Positions 22,641 through 36,200 of a stretch of DNA of 64,000 nucleotides are shown piece after piece. The notes below the pieces were generated by a model. That model ran no database searches. It had not been told where the DNA came from and was given only the letters and a program-made list of their open reading frames with translations. Location: the NCBI GenBank assembly GCA_900239685.1, contig OENT01000736.1, positions 16,564 through 80,563 of the forward strand, read 5' to 3'. The translations under genes and the position numbers were made by a program. The stretch comes from Rotaria macrura. Its lineage: Eukaryota > Rotifera > Eurotatoria > Philodinida > Philodinidae. Positions within the stretch are counted from its first letter, which is position 1. Each line of letters starts with the position of its first letter.

Positions 22641-25600
22641 GTCAAAATATTTCATAAATAAGATCTGAGCAACCGTTCTTACAATAACTATACTCTCTCC
22701 TGTTCTAATTATTAGTAATTTTGCTTGATCTTTCGATAATCTAGAGAATATCTATTTTGATAGATCACACATTCTTCTATTTCGTCAATAGTTTTGTATC
22801 TCAAGTTAAAACTAACATTAATTATCAGTTCAGAAAAAGAAGAGTTACGGCAGTGGAGATGAATTTCAATGTGAAATATTATTCATGCTCTCAATTCATT
22901 TTTTCGAATCGATGTAGAAGATCTTTATCTTCGTTAAAATATTACTATACAATTTTCATTAATTTTCAAATAACAAATCTATTTTTTGAAAATACCCATA
23001 TAGAATTTAGTTGCAGTAAACAACCAATGAAAATGATATTTCTTATTATAGTTTAGCTTTTTACACATGGTTATTATATAGAAATCTACTCGTATGCAAC
23101 TGTTTTAAAACAATAATTAGTAACAACCGTCACAACTTTAATTTTACATAGCTGATTGATATCAATGTGCAAACCAATTTAAATCAACCTTGAAAGGCAA
23201 GAATGAAGTTTCGAATCATGATATGACTCTCTCACTATGTCGGCCATGGAAATATACAATTGAATTCAATCTACATGCTAAAAAATATCGAAGTCGATCA
23301 TTTGGAGAGTGAATCAATCTTATGAATTAATAATAAAAATACAATTCAAAACAGGCTTGTACCACAAAATTTCTGAAGCATGTTAGTCTGCATGGAGGTT
23401 ATAGAAACAATGCATTCGATTGCAGAAAAATACAATAAATTACAATAATAAAAGTCAAGTCTTCATGTATGTGTGAATGTCAAGATTCTTTGGCATTAAT
23501 ATTTTCTCCAAGAAAACTATACTTAGATTATTACACAATAGCTATAATCGTTGCCAAGCCATTGTATGATGTAATCTTGCTAGTCCATATGTGATACTTT
23601 TCCTTGGACTACAGCTGGTTGCGTCTTATAATGGTGGTTGATTTTTTTCATTGTTTACTATTTCAATTAGAGCACATAGAACAGCACGACAATATTCATG
23701 CATCGAACAATCACAAATATTCTATTATTATTATTATTATATTTTAGTTAATTGTAGTTGCAATATTATTTAGACAAAAATGGTTCCGCGGTGTTATTGC
23801 TCAAGTTAACAATATGATGAAGTCAAATGTAATTAGTAACGATTGTATTGATATTGAAGAGAGTCGTGATGTGAAAATTCTGTGAAATAAATACTATTTA
23901 TCATATATTATGAATTGAATAAGTGATTTTATCTATTTAAAAATATGTAATTGTACTGTGGAACCAGATCTAATCAATTCTGAGAGAAATGCTTGTAATT
24001 TACATTCCATTTTTTTTTCCACAAATGGATAGATCTTACTTAAAATCAATCACACAAATATGAATTAACAAAGCGTGCAAATACTTTATTGAATGTCATT
24101 TCACATTGACATTTAGTTTCACAACATCATAGATTAGTCAGTTCGAGCTTAGATCATACGATAAGAATATGAGACTACCACTGTTTTTTATTCGATTGTA
24201 ATTACATGGGATATGAAATGTATCTGAGTTATTTTTCGTTAAATTAAGATAATAATTAACTCATACTCTGAAAATGCAAAGAGTTGTCTAAAGATAATTA
24301 TCATGCACTGATGATATGAATATAGCGTCACACATATAAAAATTCGTTAGAAAGTGATACTTTGTGAAAATTTTCCGTAGAGAAAAAAATGAAGAGATTT
24401 TTCTTTCGTCAATCAACTAACATAAGATGACATCCATCTATATGATTTGTGAAAATCAATCATAAACTTTAGCTAGTTAATGGTATGATTATGATGTCTT
24501 TGACATTTTATCAATTTATAGAATAACTACTGCAATTTATTTGATTTGAAATAGTTTATAATCGTTTTTTCTTTGACTGCAACGTGATTTTTAACTGTAA
24601 TTAGTAATGACTGGGGTTTAGTTATTCATTGATTACTATGAATTTCACTGGCAAAGCTGAATACGTATGTGTAGAAAAAATGGTTGATTATATTCTAAAA
24701 TGTAATAGACAACACCACTATGTCTAATACCAATATTTAGGGCTCCAACTACATGCTGTGTTTCTAAAATTCCACATAAACTCCAGTTGAAATTTTAATC
24801 AGAATCAAAAAGTCGAATCCTGTCCATTATGGATTTAGGAAAGCAAGCTATGCATATATAATTCCCCATCAATATTGATGAATAACAAGTTTATTTATTT
24901 CTTAATAGGATTTTTAAAATATAAAACCGTGCAATGTACACTGTAAAAAATCAAGATAATGTAGATGAAACGTTAATTTAGATAAAATATGCTTTGACAA
25001 TGAACTTTCTTTCTTTCCCACACGTTATGAAATAAACAGGATATGAACCGATGTTCAAACAGACGTCGAATCAAACTCTTCCTATCAATTATCAAATTCA
25101 ACACCAACTCAGAAGTCGAAAGTGCTCGCCTCTGACTCTAAATCATTAAATACCATCAATGTTACATAGATTCATAAGATGCACGTATGATGATTCGCAC
25201 TCATACCGAATGAATATATTTACTAACTACATAGAATCGTATTGTTACTGACAACTTTCTAGTTGGTAACTAACTAAAATATGATGATTGGATGATGCTG
25301 TTTTTTTAAATACCGTTGGTATCTGCGAGCTAGAAAACACTCATCGTTACACATAATATCCGTTGATTTACATTCGAACGAATGTTCATCAACATATGAA
25401 GATTTAGATTTTGACTGCAATAGTTCGACTGTTTATTCTATTCAACAAATTCTACTTGCCACTTGACTAGTCTAAGTTCATAAAATGTGTCGGTCGAATC
25501 CATATTGAAGAATAATCGATTATTATTGAATGACAGAACAAATTACCAACGCATGATTTTCGCCCGGGTAGAGATTAAAACAGAGCAGTGTATGAAGACA

Positions 25601-26305
25601 ATTAAAAAATAACTGACTGTCCTTAGATCGATTGTAAAATGATAAAATAAGAAAAAACTTTAGATTACAAAGTGTTTGAATCTTCTAACCAATTAATTCT
25701 TTCTTGTTCGGATGCGACAGCAATGAAAGCAACGATTGATATATCGAGGGAAAAGTTCATCGCTTGATACTGAACATTCCAGGATTATCGAAAAAACTGA
25801 ACGCAGATAATATATATTGTTGGAATGAGTGCATTCATTTTATGTGAAAATAGTTAACACCCAACCACATTTGTACTTACTGCTTATAATTTACTTACAT
25901 TGGTCATGTGGATTTATTTCTCGAAAAATGAATGATTATTCTGCGACCGTTAAGATTTAGATTTGTCAACTTTTTCGAAATAAATTCCACTAACGAATCA
26001 AAATACGAATAGAATAATCTTTTTTAAAAATACCAATCCAAAAATCAATAATCTTCTTTGATCAATCAACGTGCCAATCATATAAATGAGCTATTCAATT
26101 ATTCCTTTACCGAATATTTTTCATAATAGTCAAAGAAAAGTATATTTTATTAATCCCCACGGCTCGATGCATAAATTGAAATAAAAACAGACATAAGAGA
26201 CAGTTAATGAGAGAGAAAAGTAAAATATGAAAAAAAAGAGGCAGAATGAACCATTCGAAATGGAATGTCTAACTAATTAATTCCCTAAGAATAAATTGTT
26301 TCTGT
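22641..26305. other. Gene-poor region
   Basis: About 3.7 kb of AT-rich sequence. A 99-codon open stretch at 22757-23053 is coding-like in parts and may be a further piece of the preceding relic, but it has no recognisable motif. A short tta/att trinucleotide run lies near 23722-23740. No other gene or repeat was recognised. Confidence 0.4.
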
Positions 26306-27953
26306 TTAGAGCTCCTTCGCAGCTGCTGATCCTTCACGGCGGTCCTCTGACTTAACAGTCGTGGATTCAATATGATCCGTTTCTTGACTAGCTAGTGGTA
26401 GCGTCTTTGTTTTATCATCTACAGCTACTTTGTTAATATGATCATCGTTTACTATCAATAAAAATAGATACGTAATGTTAACACAAAGACTAATAAAAGT
26501 GAGACATCTAATTACCTGTAGTTGTCTTTTGAGTAGTAATTGGCTGTGTCGTTGTTGTTTGAACAGTGGTAGTAGTTGTTACTGTAGTGGTGCTTGGTTG
26601 AGTAGTTGTTTGGGTAGTTGTAGTAGCAGGTATTGGGGTTGCTGTTGGTGTAATTGATACTGTTTGAGTAGTAATTGGCTGTGTCGTTGTCGTTTGAGCA
26701 CTGGTAGTAGTTGTTACTGGAGTGGTGGTGCTAGGTTGAGTTGTTGTTGTTGCTTGGGTAGTTGTGGTGGTTGGTTTGGGAGTTGTTGTTGTTGCTTGGG
26801 TAGTTGTAGTGGTTGGTTTGGGAGTTGTTGTTGTTGCTTGGGTAGTTGTAGTGGTTGGTGCGGGAGTCGTTGTTGTTGTTTGGGTAGTTGTGGTGGTTGG
26901 TTTGGGAGTTGTTGTTGTTTGGGTAGTTGTAGTAGTTGGTGTGGGAGTTGTTGTTGTTGTTGCTTGGGTAGTTGTAGTGGTTGGTGCGGGAGTCGTTGTT
27001 GTTGTTTGGGTAGTTGTGGTGGTTGGTTTGGGAGTTGTTGTTGTTGCTTGGGTAGTTGTAGTGGTTGGTTTGGGAGTTGTTGTTGTTGCTTGGGTAGTAG
27101 TAGTGGTCGGTTTGGGAGTTGTTGTTGTTGCTTGGGTAGTAGTAGTGGTTGGTTTGGGAGTCGTTGTTGTTGTTGCTTGGGTAGTTGTAGTGGTTGGTTT
27201 TGGAGTTGTTGTTGTCGTTGTTCTGACAGTAGTGCTGACTGGGCGTACAGTTGTTCTTACTGCTAAATAAACAAGCAAAAGAAATCATAAGTTGGCTTCT
27301 TGGAAAGATAAACACGAACTAGTTGTTGAACGTTGTGTTGTTGTTGGCTCTGAAACATGAAAGGCGTACTTTCGCTTTTTAATTTGCTTTTCTATTTAAG
27401 TAATTACTTGTTGCTGATTCGCTTGTCGATTTAAGTTTTTGCTCGGTTAACAGTTTTTCGACGCGACGATCAATCTCAGCTTTCATTTTCCAAACTCGAT
27501 CTACTAAATCATGAGCAATAGCAGTGGTTCTATCGGCATAATTATTCAAATGCTTCGGCACCTCCTTCCATGTTTGATCAAACATTGCCTCTTTGAAAAA
27601 AGAATAAAAAAATATGTTTATTCAATAAAATTCTTTCAACTATACTATATTCTCTTCCATAGGGTTGCAGAAGATGATGACCGGCTAGCTCAGGTAAGAT
27701 TGTTGCTGAAAAGATAATACAATTCATATGAAAGGAAAGTAATCGATTTCAACTGACCAACAATAACACCGGAAACAAAAACAAATGTATAGATAATTAT
27801 AGAACAAGAACATGAACGTCCTTTAGGTTTATTATCTTTTTCAGTAGTTGGACTTTGATTTGTTCCATTTCTTTTATTGGGTTTTGACTAAAAATTATTT
27901 TGCTCAGTTAAAATTACATCAAATACAGTTAAGTAGATATTACCATGTTAATT
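26306..27953 (-). CDS. Thr-rich mucin-like single-pass membrane protein
   Basis: Seven coding exons: 27944-27953 (7-nt leader plus ATG only), 27758-27887, 27646-27705, 27408-27590, 27320-27349, 26516-27262, 26306-26451. They splice in frame to 432 residues. The N terminus is hydrophilic and basic, then CSCS directly precedes a membrane segment (about residues 31-49, IIIYTFVFVSGVIVG), consistent with a type II anchor and possible palmitoylation. A helical stretch follows (FDQTWKEVPKHLNNYADRT ... RRVEKLLTEQ). About 250 residues are almost pure Thr with 11 copies of a PxPTTTTTQ unit. The last exon adds an acidic/basic tail ending KEL. The Thr block would be a heavily O-glycosylated stalk. I do not recognise a named family; the splicing is self-consistent. 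Confidence 0.68.
26745..27205 (-). repeat. Coding minisatellite (Thr/Pro repeats)
   Basis: Eleven tandem units of about 36-45 bp encode PxPTTTTTQ plus a variable run of Thr; x is Lys in most units, Ala or Thr in three. Units differ in length by whole codons, so the frame is kept. The array lies inside exon 6 of the mucin-like gene and is GT-rich on the plus strand. Confidence 0.85.
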
Positions 27954-28257
27954 CTAGAAAAGTAAACAAAGAAAACTTAAAATAATGATATCAATAACAA
28001 AGCAATATTCACGCAGTTACTCCTCGGATTTTAAAAATAGAAAGTGTATTTTTTGAGGTCATTTATAAGGTGGTAACATACGCCAAACAATGTCGACGAC
28101 GACAGAAATAGCTGAAATTTTGTTTAACTTTACAAATGGCTCGGAACGCCACCCAATGAAAATCTACGATGAGTCATTAGATCGTATTTCGACGATATTG
28201 TAATTACAATAAAGCATTTCTATTGTGCCTCATCACTCGAACACATTGTCTCAACAA
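27954..28257. promoter_or_regulatory. Divergent intergenic region between mucin-like gene and TFIP11
   Basis: These 304 bases separate two divergent genes. On the minus strand a ttttctag acceptor ends at 27954, directly before the 10-nt ATG exon of the mucin-like gene. Confidence 0.4.
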
Positions 28258-31200
28258 ATGGCTGATAATGATTACATCGAAGATTTTAATATCACTGAAA
28301 GTGATTTAGATTCTGCTTTTAATCCGACTCGTCGACGTGGACGTCAAAGTAAAGAGGAAGCGATCTATGGTAAGATTGAATGGCAACGAAACAGAACTCG
28401 TATTATATAGTCTACTCTTTACAGGCATTTGGGCAACAGCAAATGAACGTGCTTCAAATCGTACAACAGCAGCATCATCATCATCCTATAGTCGAGTATC
28501 ACAAGGAATATCATTTGTAAGTGGTGGTGTTAAATTAGGATCAAAAATAGAGAAGAAAAAACCATCAAAAGAAACACAAAGAAGAACAATTTTACTGGAA
28601 AATTATGACAGTAATGAAGATAGTGATGAGCAACCTATCGATGGTGATGATGATGATGATGATATTGAAATAATCGAAAAAAAACGAAAGCGTGCTGGTG
28701 ACAGAATTGATGATGATAACAGTGATAGTGATATTGAAGAAATACATGATGAAGACGATCAACCAGTTGCATCGGTAAGAGATATGGTTTCAACTAATGA
28801 AGAAAACAAATTTTTTGATTAATTTAGATTGATGAAGAAATTGAAACGCCTATTGTTCAACGTCAACCGCCAAATATTCAATATCGTCGATCACAACCAA
28901 CAACTACAGCATCAGTTCATGACAAGTATATACTGATATTTTTGTATTCATTGAAATAGCTATTTAATTTTCGTTATTCTAGAGATTTTGGTGCATTCGA
29001 AAAGCACACGAAGGGTATTGGTTTAAAATTATTACAGAAGGTATGTTCAACGATTATCTTGTCCAACTCGCTGTTAGACGAAGCTTTTATTTTTTTCGAA
29101 TTTCTAATCTATTCTCTGTAGAAAAATTCAAGATGAATAGGAATAATTCAAATTTTACAGAAGAATTTCTGTGTATATCAACTAAATTGCGTTCATATAT
29201 ACAACATAACCTTTTTTAAATTAATTAATAATTAATTATTTAGATGGGCTTCAAAGTAGGTGGCGGTGTGGGAAAAAATCTTCAAGGTAGAGCTGTACCT
29301 ATTCAAGTTGTTAAACGTCAAGGTAAAGGTGCAGTGGGTCGATATGGAAATGAAGATCCAAATCGTGTGAAACCTACGCAAGGTAATGAATGATAGCGAC
29401 GGTTCTATTCAATACGATGTCATATTTTATTTTCATAGAAATTGAAATTGATGAATTAACAAGAAAATCAAAAAAAGGTGCTGGCTCCAGTGTACCACAA
29501 TGGAGAAAACAACCACGAGAAGTAGTATTTATTATTTATAAATCTCTTGTGAAATAATCCTTTTCTTTTCTTTTATTTAGAAACCATTGAAACAACAATA
29601 TGTTTATAAAACTTTAAATGATGTTTTGAAAGAACAAACAACAAGATATCAAAACCAAAAAACAGGTGGACAAACTCGCGAAAAAATTATTGATATGACT
29701 GGACGTGAACAACGTGTTCTTCAAAATTATGATTCAATAACGACAAAACAATATGATATTGAACAAGTATTTTCGTTAGATGAATTGACACATAATCTTG
29801 ATTTAGTTATTGAATCATGTGAAGAATCGATGATTCGTTCACATCGAAGGTAAAAATAAATCATTGACAAATAATCTGTTCTGCTGGTTGAAATTAAATG
29901 AGAAATTTCTCTCATTAAGACTTCACTGAATACTTGATTGCGTCAAAAATTTTCATTCATGTTTGTTTCAAGAGACTAATAACTCTTTCAGACATTATAA
30001 TCAATCGATTTATAGTCACACAAATGATTCAGCATGAGTTTTTTTCTGTCTTGCACAGTTGAGTTAGATTTTATCTAAATACTATTTTTATTTTTCATCA
30101 TTTAGCAGAATAACAATTATGTTCTATCAGGGAACTTATTTTCGAATTGTTTTGATTGATATCAATTACCACTTTAATTCAATTAATTAAGTAGTCAAAG
30201 AAAATAAGATCGATACTGTTTCTAATTGTTTGTTTTCGTGGATTATTGCTGAAAATAATGAAATTTTAGCAGCAGTGTTCAGACTTCCGAAAAAAGAAAT
30301 TACGGAAATTTTCGAAATGATGCCTCCGAAACCGTCGTTACTTCGAAAAATGCGGTAATTTCAGAAACTTCCAAAATTTCCATAACTTCCATTTTCCGAA
30401 ATTTCAGTAATTTCTGAAATTTCCCAAAGTTTTGTAATATCCTAAAATTTTGAAAAAAGTTTTCTGTGAATTTACGTGTTCTTGGAAATTACAGAAACTT
30501 CCGTAATTTTCTTTTTTGAAAATCTGAGTATACCTCAATTTTAGAAGTACATTGATTTCAGAATTCTTTCCGAAAATTCACTTATCGGCACGGCCAAGCG
30601 TTACGAAATTTCATTTTGTTATGGGATTACATGTTATCGCTAATTTATACAGAGAAAGGTGTTTTATGACTTACTATATCAAATCATAAGGAAAAAACTG
30701 GTCTTTTTATTTCTGATACATGAGTACCATGCGAGCAGTCTTATCTTTGAAGTTTGTTCGTTTTATTCTTACAGTAGAATCGCATAAAATCTTTCCACTA
30801 TTTAAGAGAGAAAAATACAATCTAACAACGTCAAGAAACTGCAAACACGATTGGTTTTTATTGCAGCATGTATCGTGGGAAAAATTGGAGTTTATGCCAC
30901 TTCTCTTACAGTTTTCAACAAGTTTGATAAGCTGTTGTTGGTAGCATATTTTCGATATTCGAGATGGTCTTCCTAGCTTTCCAATTTTAAACCTTCGCCG
31001 TGCGATAACATTGATCCGTGATCGTGCTATTACCTGTACTTTCTCATACTCGTATTAGGTTGGGGTAAGAAAACCATATCCTTTCGTGGAATTCTCCTGA
31101 ATTTGTACTCGCATGAATCAGCTATTCGCGACAGTAAGTGCTAAACGACTTTAGATATCATCCGCAAGTGAATACTCGAAAACAGACATGGGGCTTTTTT

Positions 31201-33126
31201 CTTCTACCATCATAATTAAGAGATGAAACGTTTGTAATGAAACAACTAGACAGAAACAAGTTCATGCACTGTGAAGATAATTATTCAAATTTCAAGCTAT
31301 ATCTTAATGATAGACAGAAAAAGGCATAATCTGTTGCTAGTAAATCCTTTTCTTATGTTCTAATTTTTTTTGCATGTAATACTCAAGACTTGCAAAATTT
31401 CGTTATCTAAATAAACACTTATCGTTACAAGTGCGTCTAAAATTCTCTTTTGAAATTATTTCAGACAAAAATTTGACGAAGATACAACAGTTGCACTACA
31501 ATACGATTTAAATCACACACAGCAAATGATTTCAGAAGAAGAAACAAATATAAACAGAATAAACGTTGTTTTGAACATGATTAATCAGTACGTTAAATAA
31601 CATAAATCAGTCATTCGATTCATCCAGCCCGTTTTCTTTTTCTACTAGATGTGAACAAAGTGTTAATCAAGTCCGCAATATTAATGATTTATTTTTTCTA
31701 CAACGAATCTTGGATGAACTTCGACGAAACTATGAAAAAGAATATAGAATATATCATTTATGGGATTTAGCTGTGCCTGTCTTACATCATCAAATAAGAC
31801 AACATCTTTCTCAACATTGGAATATTAACCATGATGATCAGGAACTGATCGATTTATTTTCTACTTGGAAACAAATACTCGAAGATGATACCATCGATTT
31901 AACTAACGAGAATTCAACTCAATCAAAAGAAAACATGGATCCATATCATCGACTTGTATGGGACGTTTGGATGCCCTTTTTACGTAAATCTATTCTGTAA
32001 GTAAATCTTTGATCGAAATCAAACACGAAAACATGATTTATTTTTGTTTTTCCATTATTCTAGTGAATGGAACCCACGACAACCTAATCAATTAATTGAT
32101 TTCATCGAACAATGGATACCACATTTACCACAATGGATAAGTGATCATATTCTTGATCTACTTATTTTTCCAATACTTCAACGTGAAGTCGATGCATGGA
32201 ATCCATTAACAGATTTCATACCGATACATTCATGGATTCATCCATGGTTACCATTAATGAAGGATCGTCTTGAACCACTTTATCAACCAATACGAACCAA
32301 ATTAGCTCAAGCCTTACAAAACTGGGAACCATCCGATTCATCAGCCAGAGCTGTTCTTCTTCCATGGCAAAAAGTTTTTAAACAAGGTACATGGGATGCA
32401 TTCATGAACAAATACATCGTACCTAAATTAGTTACAACAATGCAACAATTTATTGTTGATCCGCGACAACAAATTTTAGGTATGAAATTGTACTCGAACG
32501 AGTATTTTATTCTCTCTATTAAATCAATATTTTTGTCTAGATCCATGGCATTGGTTCATTGCGTGGTATGACATGGTACCATTACCAAGTATGATTGCAA
32601 TACTAGAAAAAAGTTTTTTCCCGAAATGGCTTCAAGTATGACTTTGATTTTTCTTCGACGGACATCTTTCGTAGTAAAATCATTTTTTAATGTAAATTCT
32701 AGGCTTTAAATGCTTGGTTGAATACAAATCCAAATTATCAAGAAATTCAACGATGGTACAGTGGTTGGCGTTCATTACTACCACCAGGCATCATTAATCA
32801 TACAGTCATCAAAGAAAAATTAACCGAAGGTTTGATGCTGATTGATCGAAGAATATCAGTTACAGCAAATGTTCAGCAACCAGTACCAACACCTCCATCT
32901 CAACCACCTCTTAATGTTCATTATGAGGTAAGATTGCTTTTCTTTCTTAAAGCATAGAACTTGAATGGATTTTGTCTATCGAATATTTCAGGAAATTTAT
33001 AACCGGGATGATGTAAGATTCACAGAAACAGTTGTTACATCATTTAAAGATATTGCTGATGAAAATGCTACTGATCATAATCTCTTATTTTTACCGATAC
33101 TAAATCGACCATTCCAAGGAAAATGA
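28258..33126 (+). CDS. TFIP11: TFIP11 (STIP) splicing factor copy with early stop
   Basis: Thirteen exons: 28258-28369, 28425-28774, 28828-28925, 28983-29040, 29244-29382, 29439-29521, 29581-29849, 31465-31587, 31649-31996, 32064-32479, 32541-32635, 32703-32927, 32992-33126. They give 816 residues (human 837). Features in order: TFIP N-terminal region with FNPTRRRGRQSKEEA; an acidic/Lys-rich segment; HTKGIGLKLLQK followed by the glycine-rich G-patch; the helical GCFC/STIP region (WNPLTDFIPIHSWIHPWLP and FFPKWLQ). TFIP11 joins DHX15/Prp43 in disassembly of the intron-lariat spliceosome. In the last exon the frame meets TGA at 33124-33126, then stays open to TAA at 33229, with a downstream tail only loosely matching the family. 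The final 30-40 residues are therefore lost. A second copy with an intact end lies at 63562-64000. Confidence 0.92.
30270..30530. repeat. Cluster of degenerate GGAAATT/AATTTCC motifs in TFIP11 intron 7
   Basis: Within the 1615-bp intron 29850-31464, about 260 bp are packed with short variants of ttccgaaatttc and gtaatttc, on both strands. The motif is self-complementary around gaaatttc. It looks like a decayed short-period array; no unit length is exact. Confidence 0.5.
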
Positions 33127-33231
33127 GCGTATCACTTGGCAGATGGTCATATGTATATTGATATTAATGCTCTATTACATTACGAAGCTGTTGATCAATT
33201 ACCATCATCCTCACATAATCTTAAAAGATAA

Positions 33232-36200
33232 ACTATTTGATTTGTAACCTTTTCACTTATTTTTCACTACCAGAAATTGATTTTTATCACAAAATTTTAC
33301 ATAAGAAGACTTTCCTGATTGAGATTTATTTTTCTACAGTTTTCATTTATTTGAAAATTAGAACACGGATTTAAATGAAAAATATGCAAGATTTTTATTA
33401 TTCAGATTCGCCTATCTAAATCAATTTAGTTAGACAATGCAATGTTTTGTGTCGTACTTTTGACGTTGAAAGATTTGATAGCTAGTACCAAGGGTCATTA
33501 AGAATGACGGATGTTGATGTTATTGATAGTGCGGATGTTAATGATGTTGAAAATAATGATGACATATTCGATGTTAATAATGTTGATACAGATTGATTGT
33601 TTATAGCAGTTGGATCAGATTATATATTGATGTTGAATCAACTGTAGGCAACAGCTTGGCTATCTCAAGCACAAGAAAACTTTTTCGATATTTCTATACT
33701 ATGTAGATGACGAATGTTATTCTCGTTCTTTCACATGTTTCACATTTTTCAATAAAAATGGTGACAAACAAAAGTACGTTAGTTCTTGATTTTCATGTGT
33801 CAAAGTTCATAGATTTGATTTATTTAATATTTTAATTGTTCTTATTTCCTGTTCAGTAGATGCAAGTTTCATCGGATGACGTGAAGTCTTGCATTTTTCT
33901 TTTTACTTCTCTATGACTTCCGGGATTAAACAATGATTCAATATTAAATGTCTCGTTCTATTGTGGACATTCAGTTTTTATTAAATCAGATGAAATATTT
34001 CTAAAAAATAGAAATTTAGCACACTTAAAAAGAAAAATATTGAGTTTTTATAAATCAGACAGAAGTTCTAGCTGCATCGTTGCAAGATCTTGAACTAAGT
34101 ATTATGGAAATTGTGCAGTTTTCCATGTAACTATCTTATATCAAGCTTCCTATTCTCAAGAAATCAATTCATCGATAAGTTCTTGCCCCGCAGCAGATTT
34201 CTGATACACAAGAGTCTTCTTGTTTTATGTAGCCTATGTCAATTTTTTCCATCAGTTAGAGTGAAGGAGCTCGAGGATATTTTCAATTGCCAGTAGACAA
34301 AAGATAATTCGTATTCAATCAGTAAATATGAAAGATATTTGTGACGACATCATAATCATTCGTAAAACGTGATCTAAGTAGCTCGTTTCTAGATTGAATC
34401 TAAGTTTCAGCCATACATAGATGCATCTACATGTTTTCATTATTGACTACGACTTCTCTAATAAATCTTCGACATCTCACTGAGTCAATAGCATGGTTAA
34501 GCAAATCATGACAGTATTTACTCAATGCAGAAAGAAAAAAGATATGACAAACATGTTGTTGTTGCATCTTGTTATCAATCAAAGAACTAGATCTTTGTTC
34601 TAGCAAAGTGATTTCGGTGAATCATTTGATAGATCATTTTAATGAATGGTATTCGAAATTCTTTATCAAATGATTCATGCCAATCGTTTGTGAACTTCTC
34701 AATATTGACGAAAAAAAAATGTTACGACAGCTACACTTATGTTGATGGTTGCATGATTGCCGTTGAATACAAAAACATGTTGACAAGTGAATCGAAAGAT
34801 TGAAATAGAGCATTGAATTGTTGAGTACTTTCAACCGATTACTAGTGCATAAAAAGGTAAATAAGATTTGTTATTCTAGATATTTATTTTTCAACCTCAA
34901 AATTTGACTGGTTTAGGGGGAAGCATATTTGAGTTTGTGTTTCTAAATTTCAATAAAGACATTAACAATCGGATGTAGGTTGCGACAACTAATTAAATGA
35001 TTTATATTTAACTGGGGGAGTATTTTCTTAGATTGAGTAGGTCATTAGCCCTCTGCATTTGAAAAAAAAATATTGAATGGTGATTCAATATGACGCTGCG
35101 CCGTCATTCACCAAGGCATTATGAAACGATGAAGACTTTCAACTAGAAATTCTCAAGTGAAGCCAAGATATTCCTTTAGCATTATTCAGTTTTCTCAGCA
35201 ATGGATTGTGCTATTCATTTGCGCATGAAACCATATGCGAAATATCTCTTCGACTAATAATTTATTCCGATGAAAACAAATGAATTATTAGAAAAATAGC
35301 AAAAACAAAACGTTTTTAGCGCAAATGCATAAGTACAGGAGAAAGAAAATGACTTTTATTGTTTCATACACCAGCCATTGAATCTTTCGTTTCGTCTCGA
35401 TAACACCATAATGCTTAATTCTCTTACAACAAAGATATTCAGTAATTTTATCGTTCTTCTTTATGATTCTTCGCCTGAAAGTAAACACAAAAATAAATTT
35501 ACAACATTAAGTAAAAAGCTACCTTTGAAAACAGTTAAATGTCATCGATAAAATTTGATTTATTACGGAACTTTCAAAAAAGAACATAGTTTTATAAATG
35601 CAATAACAATCACGTTGCTCCAAATAAATACATCTTTCAGTATGAACAAGTCGATGTATCATAAGGAACATGATGCGTCCACATTGAAAATCAAGGACAA
35701 TGATCTTCTCGGTATTAAACAGAGACCACTCGAACAATGTCGCAGCCAATCTTTATCGAAATCTTTACATTCGAATGTATTGTAATGAAATCATCTTATC
35801 CATGTCGGATTATTCAATTGGATCAATAAATTGTTTGGTTTTTCTTATTCATAAAATCATGTTTTGCAGATCAATCAAGAATCATGGAAATTGAATCTTT
35901 TTTTTCTTGATCTGTCGATAATTTCAAATTGAATCATTATAAACTGAGTCGTCATTTTCAAAACATGAAATACTTAAGGCTGCCGTTTTCTTTCTAGATT
36001 GACATATTCATTTCCGATCGCCGTTACGAAGTACAAGCATTATGAAATATCAACGGTAATGAAAATCTGAAGTCTTGTTTTGATAATATTTTCTATTGAC
36101 TTTCACAGTTACTAATCTAATGTATATAGTGAACGCATTTTATGCTGAGATGAATATAATAGCGAAATGAAAACTTAATATCGGTAACTACCGACAACTA

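Noticed and set aside
26664-27270. Long plus-strand frames rich in Cys/Gly/Trp or in Val/Gly
   Set aside because: They are antisense translations of the Thr-repeat array; composition is forced by the repeat and no start context or homology exists.
33124-33126. TGA in TFIP11 as selenocysteine or readthrough codon
   Set aside because: No family precedent. The tail after TGA matches the intact copy poorly and no SECIS-like element was identified.
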